Origin: Muribaculaceae bacterium
GTDB lineage: Bacteria; Bacteroidota; Bacteroidia; Bacteroidales; Muribaculaceae
NCBI GenBank assembly: GCA_017555085.1
Contig: JAFZHD010000002.1
Span: 1-50,967 of the forward strand
Direction: 5' to 3'
DNA length: 50,967 nt
The position numbers were made by a program, and so were the translations under genes. The notes below the pieces were generated by a model. The model made no database searches, was not told the origin of the DNA, and saw only the letters and a program-made list of their open reading frames with translations. Shown here one piece after another: positions 17,152 through 26,730 of this stretch. Position 1 is the stretch's first letter. Every line of letters starts with the position of its first letter.

Positions 17152-17730
17152 CTACTTCATCAGCACCGAGTCGGCACTATAAGCCATCGATATGATGTTT
17201 TCATAAAGATTTTGATACATTTCGCCATAGTTAATCAATTTATCTGCGCATAAAGCATCATCGTCGTAAATATGGATGCGTTCGCGACCAGCCTTTTCCT
17301 GCTCCAATTTCTCATAACCTTCGTAACCGGTAAACACATAATTGGCAATGCAGTCAAGGTCGTCAACTATATAATTTGACACATAGATATTGCCGACGGG
17401 TGTTGTGCGGCAAATGCACAATCGGCCTTCTTCATCAACAACCTTTTTGAAACAATGATATAGCAACAGTCGGTCGGCAATCTGATAATGCCACGATGCG
17501 GCAAACCATTCCTTATCTGCCACATCCTCGTTTTCACCGTCTTCAGCCTCTTCAACTGCGGGCTTTACCTCAATAGCGACATTGTCAACACCGTTGCGTT
17601 CCAACGCACCGATGCATGCAATCAATGATTTGACACCGCCATTCGGCAGGGTCACTTTCACCTTTACATCGCCGCCATAAGATTCAATGATTTCTTTAAG
17701 CTGTTTAATAGTAAGTTCGTTCATAGTCAT
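17152..17730 (-). CDS. Hypothetical protein, acidic linker between two small domains
   Basis: No family is recognised. The protein starts at ATG 17730 (MTMNELTIKQLKE; a second ATG lies at 17724); the longer open frame would need a TTG start inside the preceding terminator. A small N-terminal region (LKEIIESYGGDVKVKVTLPNGGVK) is followed by an acidic stretch EEAEDGENEDVADKE, and then a C-terminal part with paired aromatic and cysteine residues (LLLYHCFKKVVDEEGRLCICR). No signal peptide or membrane helix. It lies downstream of a terminator that ends the Sel1 gene, so it is either read through or has an unseen promoter. Confidence 0.6.
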   Translation of the reverse strand: MTMNELTIKQLKEIIESYGGDVKVKVTLPNGGVKSLIACIGALERNGVDNVAIEVKPAVEEAEDGENEDVADKEWFAASWHYQIADRLLLYHCFKKVVDEEGRLCICRTTPVGNIYVSNYIVDDLDCIANYVFTGYEGYEKLEQEKAGRERIHIYDDDALCADKLINYGEMYQNLYENIISMAYSADSVLMK

Positions 17731-17755
17731 GTGTGTTTTAATGGTTGGTAATAAC

Positions 17756-17789
17756 AAAAAAGAGAGGTCAGACGCAATGGTCTGACCTC
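17756..17789 (-). terminator. Rho-independent terminator after the Sel1-repeat gene
   Basis: A perfect 10-bp stem, GAGGTCAGAC/GTCTGACCTC, with a six-base loop is followed on the minus strand by six T residues (with one C inserted). Confidence 0.88.
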
Positions 17790-17798
17790 AATTAATTT

Positions 17799-18203
17799 TC
17801 ACGCGATGTTACGAAAAAGCACTTTCGTCGCATCCTCGGTCGAGACCTCATTGTCGGCTGTAAGTGCCGACACTCGCAATGCCCAATAAAACGCCTTGTC
17901 AGCATCGGCGGCCACCCCAACCCCTTGGTTATAGGCAACTGCCACATATCTCATAGCATCGACCACACCCTGTTTGGCTGCCTGACGATACCAACGGAAC
18001 GCTCGACGCGCATCGCCCGATTTGCGATAAGACTCTGCCAAAGCGAAAGCCGCTTGGGGGTTGCCGTTGAGAGCCGCTCTGAGCATCACACGACGAGCCG
18101 CAACAGCGTCATCTTTAAGCAATTGCACACCACTAGCCTGCCACATGTTAGCAGCTTTTTGATTAGTTACTACGAAAGTTTTGGGAAAAGATGTTGTTTC
18201 CAT
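17799..18203 (-). CDS. Sel1-repeat (TPR-like) protein
   Basis: The 134-residue protein consists mainly of about two to three Sel1-like helical repeats: NPQAAFALAESYRKSGDARRAFRWYRQAAKQG followed by VVDAMRYVAVAYNQGVGVAADADKAFYWA, where A-x-x-x-L-A and GV positions are typical. Such repeats make protein-protein contacts. There is no signal peptide, so it is probably cytoplasmic. A good minus-strand promoter lies 49 nt upstream and a terminator directly follows. Confidence 0.82.
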   Translation of the reverse strand: METTSFPKTFVVTNQKAANMWQASGVQLLKDDAVAARRVMLRAALNGNPQAAFALAESYRKSGDARRAFRWYRQAAKQGVVDAMRYVAVAYNQGVGVAADADKAFYWALRVSALTADNEVSTEDATKVLFRNIA

Positions 18204-18251
18204 ATTATAAAGATTTTAAGTTTTGGGTTTAAAGAATAGTGTTTTCAAAAG

Positions 18252-18283
18252 CAAAGATAGAACAAATAGCTGGAATATGCAAG
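18252..18283 (-). promoter_or_regulatory. Promoter of the Sel1-repeat gene
   Basis: Minus-strand boxes: TATCTTTG (18252-18259) with CTTG (18280-18283) 20 nt upstream, close to the Bacteroidota consensus. Confidence 0.55.
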
Positions 18284-18410
18284 CATTTTTGCGTAAATTT
18301 TCCACACTATTACGATTTTTCTGATTTTGCCAAAATCGGGCATCTCTCGACCACCCCGACTTTGACGCCAGCAAAAAAATCGGACACACAAAATTATAGA
18401 AACGCAACGA

Positions 18411-18448
18411 CAAAAACAAACGGGCGAGAAGTTTTTTTCTCGCCCGTT
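18411..18448 (-). terminator. Rho-independent terminator of the GHL10-type gene
   Basis: A 12-bp stem AACGGGCGAGAA/TTCTCGCCCGTT with a six-base loop precedes TTTGTTTTTG on the minus strand, 20 nt after the stop codon of the 1125-residue gene. Confidence 0.88.
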
Positions 18449-18468
18449 GCAACTATTTTTCACTGATG

Positions 18469-21400
18469 TTATTTCACCAATACTTTTTGTGCTTTGTCGC
18501 CTTGTTTCTTCACATAAATGCCAGGGGTGAGGTTATCGGCATTAACCTTAACGCCATAAAGGTTGAAATACTCTACCGCGCCTTCAACAGCATCGGCAGC
18601 AACACCTTCAATGCTTGTAACCGAAGCATCAACAACTTCATAAGCCGACACGCCATTGCCGGGCACATATATATATAAGCGCACCTTACCCGCATGGTCA
18701 ATCACATAATCGGCCTCGCAGTGGTAAGTCACACTGTTTACAGTACCCATACCATATTGGGGCAATACCCACAATTCTCTCATGCCCGAGAATGTAAGGT
18801 CGCTGTCTGTAACCACAGCTTTGAGAGTTTGGGCGGGGTTGGTGTAATTGTCGCCGTTGGCAAATACCACCACCTTGTTATTGCCAAGGGGGAAGATTGT
18901 ACCGCCGTTGTTGGTTGTTGACTCAGGAGCGACTGTGGTGTTCGCCAAGAACGAGCCTGTGCGGCTGCCGTCGGCAAATGAGTAACGTGTCAATCCGGTT
19001 GAAGCACCGTCAACAAATACATCGTCAACCGAAACGGGAATAATGGTGGGCGCAAGGCCAAATGAGGTTGCATTTGCAGGATAATAGGCTTTTGCTGTGG
19101 TCATTGCTTCGGTCACGGTACCGTTATTGATAGCCCAACGGATAATGTTGCCAGTGTCTTTTGCCACTGCAAACACATAGAAATTGCCTTTTGTAGCCTG
19201 ACCCAACAATGCCACATGGTCAAAGCGGCCTTTGGGCTGTTTGGTCGATGACAAACGGGCAACCTCGGTCACTGCACCTGTTTCGAGATTTACATGGTGA
19301 ATAACCAACGGAGCCTCATCAGTAACAGTGAGGTTAGAAATGAACACTTCGCCGTCAGAGTCTTTCATTATATTATTACAGGGGTAGTATTTTACCGAAG
19401 CAGCACCACCGAGAGTCAAACGACCCATGTGCTCACCCGTAAATGCGTTATATTTTTCAAAGAATGCTGTGGCTGTCGCGCTGTTTTCGGTGCGGCCCGA
19501 CAAATACACATAATCGCCTACGGCAACCATACTGCGGTTTAATGAGCCCGAGCTTGCAAACACGATGTTGCTATATCCCGAGCGAACCGAGCGCATCCAC
19601 AAGTTGCGGATTTCGATATTGCCTACGGGCGAATAATTACCGTCGTCATATTTGATAGTGTATCCCGGTTCATAGTTGCCCACGCCGGTATTTGTGATTA
19701 CAAACATTTGTGCATCAGAGGGAGTGTCGAGCGTATATTTGCCTTTACCCACAACGCGCCAATAGTGAGTGCCTTTGCCGATAGTTGATGCGGGAACTGT
19801 CATTGTCAAGTCAGAAGTTTCGGCAAGCGACTTGGTTGTTGCAGCGGCAAATGCTTGCGTGCTTGACACTTGAACAACATAACTTGTAAAGTTATTATCG
19901 CCACGAGTCCATGAGAATGTAACCTCGTTTTCAAGTTCTTCGCCATCAGCGGGAGCCACGAGAGCAGGTTTTACACCCATTGCACGAGCGGGAGAAGTAA
20001 ACGATGCGATGTCGCTTGACACTTCAAGTTTGCCGGGCTGATGCGAAACGACTTTCCAATAGTAAGCCGCATTGTCTTTGAAATCGGCAATTTCGCCAAG
20101 GTCAACAGTCACAGAAGATGTGGTCAACGCAGTTTTGCTATATTTTACCGATGTGCTGTTTGCATCGCTACCGATATACAAGTCATAAGTACCGTTTTCA
20201 ATAGCCGACCATGAGAACTGCTGATTCCATGTTGTTGCAACACCTCCAACGGGCGATATAAGTGTTACCTTTTCGGCATTGCCCTCGGGATAACCAACGA
20301 TTGCAGCCGCATGCTCTTTGCCATAGCCGTCATAAACACACACTGCATACCAATAATTTGACAACTTGCTGCTGTCGAGAGTAAATGATGGTGCATAAGT
20401 AACACCTTGGAGATATTGACCATCAAATCCGTCGGTTGTCATAGCTGCATCACGCGATACCGACATAGGCACAGCATAAACCGTATAGCGAATTGTTGAC
20501 AAACCATCGGTAACGGCGTTCCATGTCAATTTGCCATTGTTATTTGCCAAATTGCTTACAGCGCCATAAGTGGGCGATTGTTTCCAGTCAACCACGGGAA
20601 CCAACGATTTTGCGGGGAAACAGTTCTTGGCAACAAAGTCGGCGTGATTGGCAAACGTGCCGCGGAAATATGTAATACTGTAAAAGTTTGAGCCAAATGC
20701 ATCAAGGCCATACTCGGCTGCATATTGGCGCGATTGTTTCACATTTTCGACATGCTGTTCCCAGTGTGCTTGCGTATTACCCAACTCAGTTTGATAACCC
20801 ATTGATTGTGCCAAGTCATAGATATTCACACTGATGTTGCAATGCACATTACCAAAGTGTTTGGCAAGGCTATACCACCATTTTGAAATTGTGCCGAAGG
20901 GAGCCAAGCGGTGGTCGTTGTGCCAATAAATCTGAGGAGACACAAAGTCAACGATGTGCTTACTCATCCACGACAATGGATCGCTATAAAGTGATGCATA
21001 TTGAGTGTCATAACCGTTTTTCCAAATTGAAAGACCATATTTGCTTGCCGATGCACCTGCAGTTCCTGGAGGGGCGATACCAAAACGCACTTCCGGACGG
21101 GTTTCTTGCACCATATTATACACATCGGTAACCATCTTGTCAACATTTTCACGACGCCAATCGGCAATTGACAATGTTGTGCCGCTGTTTTTCCACAACT
21201 GATAGTCAGGGGCGGTAGAGTCTTCGGCAGTGCCACCTGTGGGATAGAAATAGTCATCAAAAATCATACCCTCAACCGAGTAGTTTGTGATGATTTCCTT
21301 ACACACTTTGACAATATGGTCGCGAGTTTCTTTCAAACCAGGGTTCAATACAGTGAAAGTGCCGTTGGTAATCAACCAGCCTTTGTTTTTCACATCGTTG

Positions 21401-21846
21401 TCAAAAGCAGTGTTCCAAGTTGAGGTTGTGCCGGTGCTCGACCAACGATAGGGATTGACCCATGCATACACCTCGATACCGCGCTTGTGACATTCTTCAA
21501 CCATAAACGCCAAGGGGTCCCAACCGGGGTCGGTGCCACGAGTACCTGTCAAATAACTTGACCAAGGCTCATAACTTGATTTATACATTGCGTCGCACAT
21601 GCTGCGCACCTGGAAACAGATTGTTGTCAAGTTCATCGCCTCCATGCGGTCGAGATAATCAATCAAATCTTCTTTTTGAGATTGAACAGTAGAAGCCGAT
21701 GTGCCTTTTGTTTTGGGCCAATCAATGTTGGCAACTGTCGCAATCCACACCGAGCGCATTTCGCGTTTCACAGTTTCTGCCACGCTCATGTTGGCAGTCA
21801 GAATGAGTAACAAGGCTACGAGGAGCCATTTTTTGGATTTAAGCAT
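18469..21846 (-). CDS. Secreted GHL10 (DUF187) family protein with C-terminal sorting-like tag
   Basis: The 1125-residue protein has a signal peptide (about 1-23), then a glycosyl-hydrolase-like 10 domain (about 26-370): EMRSVWIATVANIDWP, FQVRSMCDAMYKSS, VYAWVNPYR and EGMIFDDYFYP are the family landmarks. Two fibronectin-III-like modules follow (about 420-720; VTLISPVGGVATTWNQQFSW and ALVAPADGEELENEVTFSW), then a beta-rich, possibly propeller-like region. The last 30 residues (GVKVNADNLTPGIYVKK..., ending LVK) look like the short C-terminal tag of type IX secretion cargo. Relatives act on peptidoglycan or other glycans; the substrate here is unknown. It is transcribed alone. Confidence 0.85.
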   Translation of the reverse strand: MLKSKKWLLVALLLILTANMSVAETVKREMRSVWIATVANIDWPKTKGTSASTVQSQKEDLIDYLDRMEAMNLTTICFQVRSMCDAMYKSSYEPWSSYLTGTRGTDPGWDPLAFMVEECHKRGIEVYAWVNPYRWSSTGTTSTWNTAFDNDVKNKGWLITNGTFTVLNPGLKETRDHIVKVCKEIITNYSVEGMIFDDYFYPTGGTAEDSTAPDYQLWKNSGTTLSIADWRRENVDKMVTDVYNMVQETRPEVRFGIAPPGTAGASASKYGLSIWKNGYDTQYASLYSDPLSWMSKHIVDFVSPQIYWHNDHRLAPFGTISKWWYSLAKHFGNVHCNISVNIYDLAQSMGYQTELGNTQAHWEQHVENVKQSRQYAAEYGLDAFGSNFYSITYFRGTFANHADFVAKNCFPAKSLVPVVDWKQSPTYGAVSNLANNNGKLTWNAVTDGLSTIRYTVYAVPMSVSRDAAMTTDGFDGQYLQGVTYAPSFTLDSSKLSNYWYAVCVYDGYGKEHAAAIVGYPEGNAEKVTLISPVGGVATTWNQQFSWSAIENGTYDLYIGSDANSTSVKYSKTALTTSSVTVDLGEIADFKDNAAYYWKVVSHQPGKLEVSSDIASFTSPARAMGVKPALVAPADGEELENEVTFSWTRGDNNFTSYVVQVSSTQAFAAATTKSLAETSDLTMTVPASTIGKGTHYWRVVGKGKYTLDTPSDAQMFVITNTGVGNYEPGYTIKYDDGNYSPVGNIEIRNLWMRSVRSGYSNIVFASSGSLNRSMVAVGDYVYLSGRTENSATATAFFEKYNAFTGEHMGRLTLGGAASVKYYPCNNIMKDSDGEVFISNLTVTDEAPLVIHHVNLETGAVTEVARLSSTKQPKGRFDHVALLGQATKGNFYVFAVAKDTGNIIRWAINNGTVTEAMTTAKAYYPANATSFGLAPTIIPVSVDDVFVDGASTGLTRYSFADGSRTGSFLANTTVAPESTTNNGGTIFPLGNNKVVVFANGDNYTNPAQTLKAVVTDSDLTFSGMRELWVLPQYGMGTVNSVTYHCEADYVIDHAGKVRLYIYVPGNGVSAYEVVDASVTSIEGVAADAVEGAVEYFNLYGVKVNADNLTPGIYVKKQGDKAQKVLVK

Positions 21847-21929
21847 TTCTTTGATATGTTTTTATTGTTTTTTCTTGGTTTAGATTAGCACCCGACCTAA
21901 CGCCACGGCACATTTTTGCTAACAAAAGG

Positions 21930-21937
21930 CAAAAGTA
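21930..21937 (-). promoter_or_regulatory. -7 promoter box of the GHL10-type gene
   Basis: Reads TACTTTTG on the minus strand, a match to TAnnTTTG 84 nt before the start codon. No clear -33 box. Confidence 0.4.
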
Positions 21938-22086
21938 GTTATATTATTTCAATTCTTCGCTAAAAATGACGGCTTTTCTCACCCTTAAAGTCCAAACCGA
22001 TGCCCACACCGACGCAATCGACTGTTTTCAACCAATTTTAGCATCCTTAATCGCCGTTTAATCTTTCAATTATCAATACAAAATAT

Positions 22087-22094
22087 TATCTTTG
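22087..22094 (+). promoter_or_regulatory. -7 promoter box of the metG operon
   Basis: TATCTTTG, 40 nt before the metG start, matches the consensus; the -33 region has only a TTTC-like element. Confidence 0.55.
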
Positions 22095-22134
22095 TAGGCT
22101 GAAATAAATTTGAATAATAAAAAACTCATACATA

Positions 22135-24177
22135 ATGGAAAAGAAATTCAAAAGAACCCTCATTACAACCGCTCTCCCCTATGCCAACGGCCCGGTACAC
22201 ATCGGCCACTTGGCTGGTGTTTATGTTCCCGCCGATATCTATGCTCGCTATATGCGCATGCGTGGCGAGGATGTAGTCATGATTGGCGGTAGCGACGAGC
22301 ACGGTGTGCCCATCACTATCAAAGCACGCGGCGAAGGCGTAACTCCTCAGGACATCGTTGACCGTTACCACTCTATCATCAAAGAGTCAATGAAAGGGCT
22401 CGGCATTTCTTTTGACGTATATTCTCGCACCAGTTCGGCTATGCACCGCGAGACTGCTAGCGAGTTTTTCCGCCGTCTTTATGACAAAGGCGAGTTTGTA
22501 GAAAAAACTTCTATGCAACTCTATGACGAGAAAGCCAACCAATTCTTGGCCGACCGTTATGTAACCGGCGAATGCCCCCACTGCCACAACGAGCGCGCTT
22601 ATGGCGACCAATGTGAAGCATGCGGCACATCGCTCAACGCAACCGACCTCATCAACCCCAAAAGCGCAATCACAGGCAACACTCCCGTGCTCAAAGAAAC
22701 AAAGCACTGGTATTTGCCCCTCGACAAATGGGAGCCTGCTTTGAGCAAATGGATTCTCGAAGGCCACAAAGAATGGAAAACCAATGTTTATGGCCAATGC
22801 AAATCGTGGATTGACATGGGCTTGCAACCCCGTGCCGTGAGCCGCGACCTCGACTGGGGCGTACCCGTTCCCGTTGAAGGTGCCGACGGCAAAGTGCTCT
22901 ATGTGTGGTTTGACGCCCCCATCGGTTACATCTCTAACACTAAGGAAATTCTCCCCGACACTTGGCAAACATACTGGAAAGACCCCGAAACACGCATCAT
23001 CAACTTTATCGGTAAAGACAACATCGTGTTCCACTGCATCGTCTTCCCCGCTATGCTCATGGCTTATGGCGACAATTTCCAATTACCCGACAATGTTCCA
23101 GCCAACGAGTTCCTCAACCTCGAAGGCGACAAAATCTCAACCTCACGAAATTGGGCTGTGTGGTTGCACGAATATCTCGTTGACTTCCCCGGCAAGCAAG
23201 ATGTGTTGCGCTATGTGCTCACAGCAAACGCCCCCGAGACAAAGGACAACGACTTCACATGGCGCGATTTCCAAGCACGCAACAACAACGAGCTTGTGGC
23301 CATCCTCGGCAACTTCGTAAACCGCGCTATCGTTCTCACCCACAAATTCTTTGAAGGCAAAGTGCCCGCACAAGGCGCTCTCGCCGATGTTGACACTCAA
23401 CTCTTTGCCGGCATAGCCAAGGCGAAAGAATCGCTCAGCGCCAACCTCGACACATTCCACTTCCGCGAAGCCCTCAAAGATGCAATGGAAATTGCCCGTC
23501 TCGGCAACCGCTACCTCCAAGAAACCGAACCTTGGAAACTCGCCAAGACCGATATGGAACGCGTGGCTACAATCATGAATGTTGCATTGCAAATCTGCGG
23601 CAACATCGCCATCGCATTTGAGCCGTTCCTTCCCTTCATGTCAGAGAAACTCCGCACAATGCTCAATATGGGTGCTATCTCTTGGGACGACCTCGGCAAG
23701 AGCGACCTCATCGCAGCCGACACAGCCATCGCTCCCGCCGAATTCCTATTTGAGAAAATCGAAGACGATGCTATCGACGCACAAATCCAACGTCTTGAAC
23801 GCATCAAGGAAGAAAACCGCGTAAAAGGCTTCAAAGCAGCACCCCAAATGGAAAATGTTGACTTTGAAACATTCATGAAAGCCGACTTGCGCGTGGGCAC
23901 TGTACTCGAATGCAAGAAAGTTCCCAAAGCCGACAAACTTCTTCAGTTCCTCATTGACGACGGCATGGGCACTCGCACCATCGTATCGGGCATCGCAAAA
24001 TACTACAACCCCGAAGACCTCGTGGGCAAACAAGTGTGCTTCATTGCCAACCTCGCACCCCGCAAACTCAAAGGCATCGAATCACAAGGAATGATTCTCT
24101 CGGCCGAAAATGCCGACGGCAGCCTTGTTGTTATGGGCCCCTCGGCTCCCGTAGTTCCCGGTGCACAAGTAAAATAA
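22135..24177 (+). CDS. metG: Methionyl-tRNA synthetase
   Basis: Charges tRNA-Met in the cytoplasm. The 680-residue enzyme has the class I HIGH motif as HIGH (22-25, in [14 protein letters not shown]), a zinc knuckle [18 protein letters not shown], and the KMSKS loop as KISTSR, a variant usual for this MetRS type. The C-terminal 110 residues form an EMAP/Trbp111-like tRNA-binding domain ([22 protein letters not shown]...), common in longer bacterial MetRS that dimerise. It is the first gene of an operon with an asparaginase (17 nt later) and a HAD phosphatase. Confidence 0.97.
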   Translation: MEKKFKRTLITTALPYANGPVHIGHLAGVYVPADIYARYMRMRGEDVVMIGGSDEHGVPITIKARGEGVTPQDIVDRYHSIIKESMKGLGISFDVYSRTSSAMHRETASEFFRRLYDKGEFVEKTSMQLYDEKANQFLADRYVTGECPHCHNERAYGDQCEACGTSLNATDLINPKSAITGNTPVLKETKHWYLPLDKWEPALSKWILEGHKEWKTNVYGQCKSWIDMGLQPRAVSRDLDWGVPVPVEGADGKVLYVWFDAPIGYISNTKEILPDTWQTYWKDPETRIINFIGKDNIVFHCIVFPAMLMAYGDNFQLPDNVPANEFLNLEGDKISTSRNWAVWLHEYLVDFPGKQDVLRYVLTANAPETKDNDFTWRDFQARNNNELVAILGNFVNRAIVLTHKFFEGKVPAQGALADVDTQLFAGIAKAKESLSANLDTFHFREALKDAMEIARLGNRYLQETEPWKLAKTDMERVATIMNVALQICGNIAIAFEPFLPFMSEKLRTMLNMGAISWDDLGKSDLIAADTAIAPAEFLFEKIEDDAIDAQIQRLERIKEENRVKGFKAAPQMENVDFETFMKADLRVGTVLECKKVPKADKLLQFLIDDGMGTRTIVSGIAKYYNPEDLVGKQVCFIANLAPRKLKGIESQGMILSAENADGSLVVMGPSAPVVPGAQVK

Positions 24178-24194
24178 CACAACAACGCCAAAAT

Positions 24195-25235
24195 ATGGGT
24201 AAAGAAAAGAAACCACGAATTCTCATTATTTATACAGGAGGGACTATCGGGATGATTGAAAATCCCGATACGCGCTCCCTGCAACCATTTGACTTTACCC
24301 ATCTTATCGATAATGTACCCAAAATCAAAAAACTTGACTATTTTATCGATAACATCCAATTCAACCCTCCCATCGACTCATCTGACATGAGTCCGCAACA
24401 TTGGGTTGACATTGCACGACACATCGACAACAACTATGACCGCTTTGACGGCTTTGTGGTGTTGCACGGGACCGACACGATGGCCTACACAGCCTCGGCA
24501 TTATCGTTCATGCTTGAAAACCTGCACAAGCCCGTCATCATCACCGGCTCGCAACTGCCCATCGGCGAGGTGCGCACCGACGGCGAAGAAAACCTCATCA
24601 CCGCACTGCAAATCGCTGCCGCTACCGACATCAACGGCAACCCGATGGTGAGAGAAGTGGCCATTTTGTTTGAAAACTACTTGTGGCGCGGCAACCGCTC
24701 AACCAAAATGAGTGCCGACAACTTCAACGCATTTAAAAGCAACAACTACCCCTCGCTTGCCAAAATCGGCTTGGGCATACATTTCAACGAAGAAGCCCTG
24801 TGGCGCACCAAGTCAATACGCCCGCTCAAAGTGCAATATGGCCTCGACAATGCGGTAATAGTGCTTGACCTCACTCCGGGCATCACCGAGCAGGTGTTGC
24901 GTTACCAACTTGCCACTCCGGGCATCAAAGGCATCGTGCTAAAAACCTACGGTGCAGGCAACGCCCCTACGGCACAATGGTTTACACAAGCCATCAAAGA
25001 TGCTGTTGACAACGGAATGGTTATTCTCAATGTTACCCAATGTGTCAACGGCGGTGTTCACCCCATGATGTATATGTCGGGCAACCAACTTGCATCGACA
25101 GGCGTCATCTCGGGCCACGACATCACAAGCGAAGCCGCTATCACCAAGATGATGTACCTGTTTGGTTTGGGACTATCGACCGATGAAGTAAAACGCTATC
25201 TCAACTGCTCGCTCTGCGGCGAAGTGACAATATAA
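24195..25235 (+). CDS. ansA: Cytoplasmic L-asparaginase I
   Basis: Hydrolyses asparagine to aspartate and ammonia. The 346-residue protein has both threonine motifs of the family: IYTGGTIGMIE near the N-terminus and FVVLHGTDTMAYTASALSF, followed by the Lys region around LWRGNRSTK. It lacks a signal peptide, so it is the cytoplasmic type I enzyme. The start at ATG 24195 was chosen because the family pattern begins right after it; the open frame further upstream overlaps metG. The gene lies between metG and a HAD hydrolase. Confidence 0.93.
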   Translation: MGKEKKPRILIIYTGGTIGMIENPDTRSLQPFDFTHLIDNVPKIKKLDYFIDNIQFNPPIDSSDMSPQHWVDIARHIDNNYDRFDGFVVLHGTDTMAYTASALSFMLENLHKPVIITGSQLPIGEVRTDGEENLITALQIAAATDINGNPMVREVAILFENYLWRGNRSTKMSADNFNAFKSNNYPSLAKIGLGIHFNEEALWRTKSIRPLKVQYGLDNAVIVLDLTPGITEQVLRYQLATPGIKGIVLKTYGAGNAPTAQWFTQAIKDAVDNGMVILNVTQCVNGGVHPMMYMSGNQLASTGVISGHDITSEAAITKMMYLFGLGLSTDEVKRYLNCSLCGEVTI

Positions 25236-25247
25236 TCTGCAACTGCC

Positions 25248-25976
25248 ATGACCTCATTTAGCCGCGACACAATCGACACAGTGTGGCTCGACCTCGACGA
25301 CACTTTGTGGGACTTTCACAACAACTCGCTCATATCGCTTGCCAGCCTTTATGAGACCGAGCATCTTGACTTATACTTCGACTCGCTTGAGCATTGGCAA
25401 GAGTGCTATCTCACCGTCAACCACTCGTTATGGCCTCTCTACAATGCCGGCAGCATCACCAAAGAATATCTCATGACCGAGCGTTTTCGCCGACCGCTTG
25501 CCGACGCATCGTTTCCGCAAGACAAATTGGCCGAAACCGTTGCACGACTCGATGTCGAGTATCTCAAACGCTTGGGTCAACTGCCCTACCTCGTTCCCGG
25601 AGCATTAGACTTGCTGCACTACCTGCGCGACAAAGGCTATCAAATAGGCATCATCAGCAACGGCTTCCTTGAAGTGCAGAGCAACAAACTGCGCTCGTCG
25701 GGAATCGAAAGCCTCATTGATGTCATGGTGCTGAGCGACGACATAGGTGTCAATAAGCCCGACCGCCGCATCTTTGACCACGCGATAGCCAAAGCCGGCA
25801 CATTGGCAAACCGCAGCATCATCGTCGGCGACAACCCCGACACCGACATCAGCGGAGCATTGGGCGCTGGGTGGAATGCCATCTATTTCAACCGCGATAA
25901 TGCCAACCCCAACAGGCCCCCACAAGGCGCATTAACGGTGACTCACCTCGACCAAGTCAAAAACATAATTTTGTAA
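25248..25976 (+). CDS. HAD-superfamily hydrolase (YjjG-like nucleotidase)
   Basis: The 242-residue protein has the HAD motifs: DLDDT with nucleophile D15 and acid D17, motif II around IISNGFLEVQ, the Lys in VNKPDRRIF, and the metal-binding GDNPDTDISGALGAGW. The helical cap lies between motifs I and II (about 20-110), as in subfamily IA enzymes such as YjjG, which removes phosphate from non-canonical pyrimidine nucleotides. YjjG is the best guess; other small phosphate esters are possible. Last gene of the metG operon; no clear terminator follows. Confidence 0.85.
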   Translation: MTSFSRDTIDTVWLDLDDTLWDFHNNSLISLASLYETEHLDLYFDSLEHWQECYLTVNHSLWPLYNAGSITKEYLMTERFRRPLADASFPQDKLAETVARLDVEYLKRLGQLPYLVPGALDLLHYLRDKGYQIGIISNGFLEVQSNKLRSSGIESLIDVMVLSDDIGVNKPDRRIFDHAIAKAGTLANRSIIVGDNPDTDISGALGAGWNAIYFNRDNANPNRPPQGALTVTHLDQVKNIIL

Positions 25977-26167
25977 CTTTCGGTTTTAGGCACAAAAATC
26001 ACCTTTTTCTCACATTTTGTGAACTTTATTACAAAAAAGGGCACTGTTTATTGCTCCTAATTCAAAAAAAAGTGCGATATTTGCAGTTGCAAAATAAAAG
26101 CGGTAGGCAAAAACTCGCTAATCGCTTGCAAATCAATGATATTAACCTATATAAAAATAAAAAGACA

Positions 26168-26440
26168 ATGACAAAAGCAGAAATCGTTAACGAGATTGCA
26201 AAAACAACTGGCATCGAAAAAGCCAATGTGTTGTTGACTATTGAAAAATTCATGGAAGTTGTAAAAGATTCACTTGCTAACAACGAAAATGTATACCTCC
26301 GTGGTTTCGGTAGCTTCATCGTAAAAACTCGTTCTGAAAAAACAGCACGCAACATTTCTAAAAACACTACTATCATCATCCCTGCACACAAAATCCCCGC
26401 GTTCAAACCCGCGAAAGTGTTCATGGAAGAAGTGAAATAA
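26168..26440 (+). CDS. HU-family DNA-binding protein
   Basis: The 90-residue protein is a canonical HU/IHF subunit: TKAEIVNEIAKTTGIEKANV at the N-terminus and the DNA-binding arm with LRGFGSFIVKTRSEKTARN and PAFKPAKVF. The start at 26168 gives the standard length; the in-frame extension of 39 codons upstream lacks family similarity and overlaps the promoter region. A candidate -7 box (GATATTTG, 26076-26083) lies about 85 nt upstream. Structural nucleoid protein; probably highly expressed. Confidence 0.94.
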   Translation: MTKAEIVNEIAKTTGIEKANVLLTIEKFMEVVKDSLANNENVYLRGFGSFIVKTRSEKTARNISKNTTIIIPAHKIPAFKPAKVFMEEVK

Positions 26441-26513
26441 TAATTGCTTGCCTATATCACTTATTCATCACGAGACAAATAACCCGATTTATTAATATAA
26501 AACTAAACGTACA

Positions 26514-26603
26514 ATGCCAAACGGAAAGAAAAGAAAAGGCCACAAGATGGCTACTCACAAGCGCAAAAAACGTCTGAGAAAAAATCGTCATAAAAAGAAA
26601 TAA
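26514..26603 (+). CDS. COX24/AURKAIP1-like 29-residue basic protein (mS38-type)
   Basis: The tiny gene encodes MPNGKKRKGHKMATHKRKKR followed by LRKNRHKKK, more than half Lys or Arg. It matches the AURKAIP1/COX24 domain, found in the mitochondrial ribosomal protein mS38 and in short proteins annotated widely in Bacteroidota, which are thought to be small-subunit ribosomal proteins. Such tiny frames are often missed. It sits 73 nt after HU and 148 nt before rng. Family identity is good; ribosome association here is inferred. Confidence 0.82.
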   Translation: MPNGKKRKGHKMATHKRKKRLRKNRHKKK

Positions 26604-26650
26604 TTTTCTTAGTTGACATTGACGTTAAACTTTTGTAAAACGCTATACGG

Positions 26651-26699
26651 AGAACAAACTTGAAGTGGCAATTTCGCTAAATCCACAACAGTTTGTTCT
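26651..26699 (+). other. Stem-loop in the rng leader
   Basis: A 10-bp perfect stem AGAACAAACT/AGTTTGTTCT (26651-26660 and 26690-26699) encloses a second 4-bp stem GTGG/CCAC (26665-26668, 26683-26686). TTTGTTTAT follows, so it could be a weak terminator of the COX24-like transcript or a regulatory structure before rng. Confidence 0.6.
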
Positions 26700-26714
26700 T
26701 TGTTTATAGTAAAA

Positions 26715-26730
26715 CGGGACTAAAATCCCG
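26715..26730 (+). other. Small hairpin before the rng start
   Basis: CGGGA-CTAAAA-TCCCG, 21 nt before the rng start codon. It could influence ribosome entry or be a site of RNase G autoregulation. Confidence 0.45.

Noticed and set aside
23128..23160. KISTS instead of KMSKS in methionyl-tRNA synthetase
   Set aside because: This variant is usual in this type of bacterial MetRS and not a sign of inactivity.
26051..26167. In-frame upstream extension of HU
   Set aside because: It lacks family similarity, lies over the promoter region, and HU proteins are about 90 residues.
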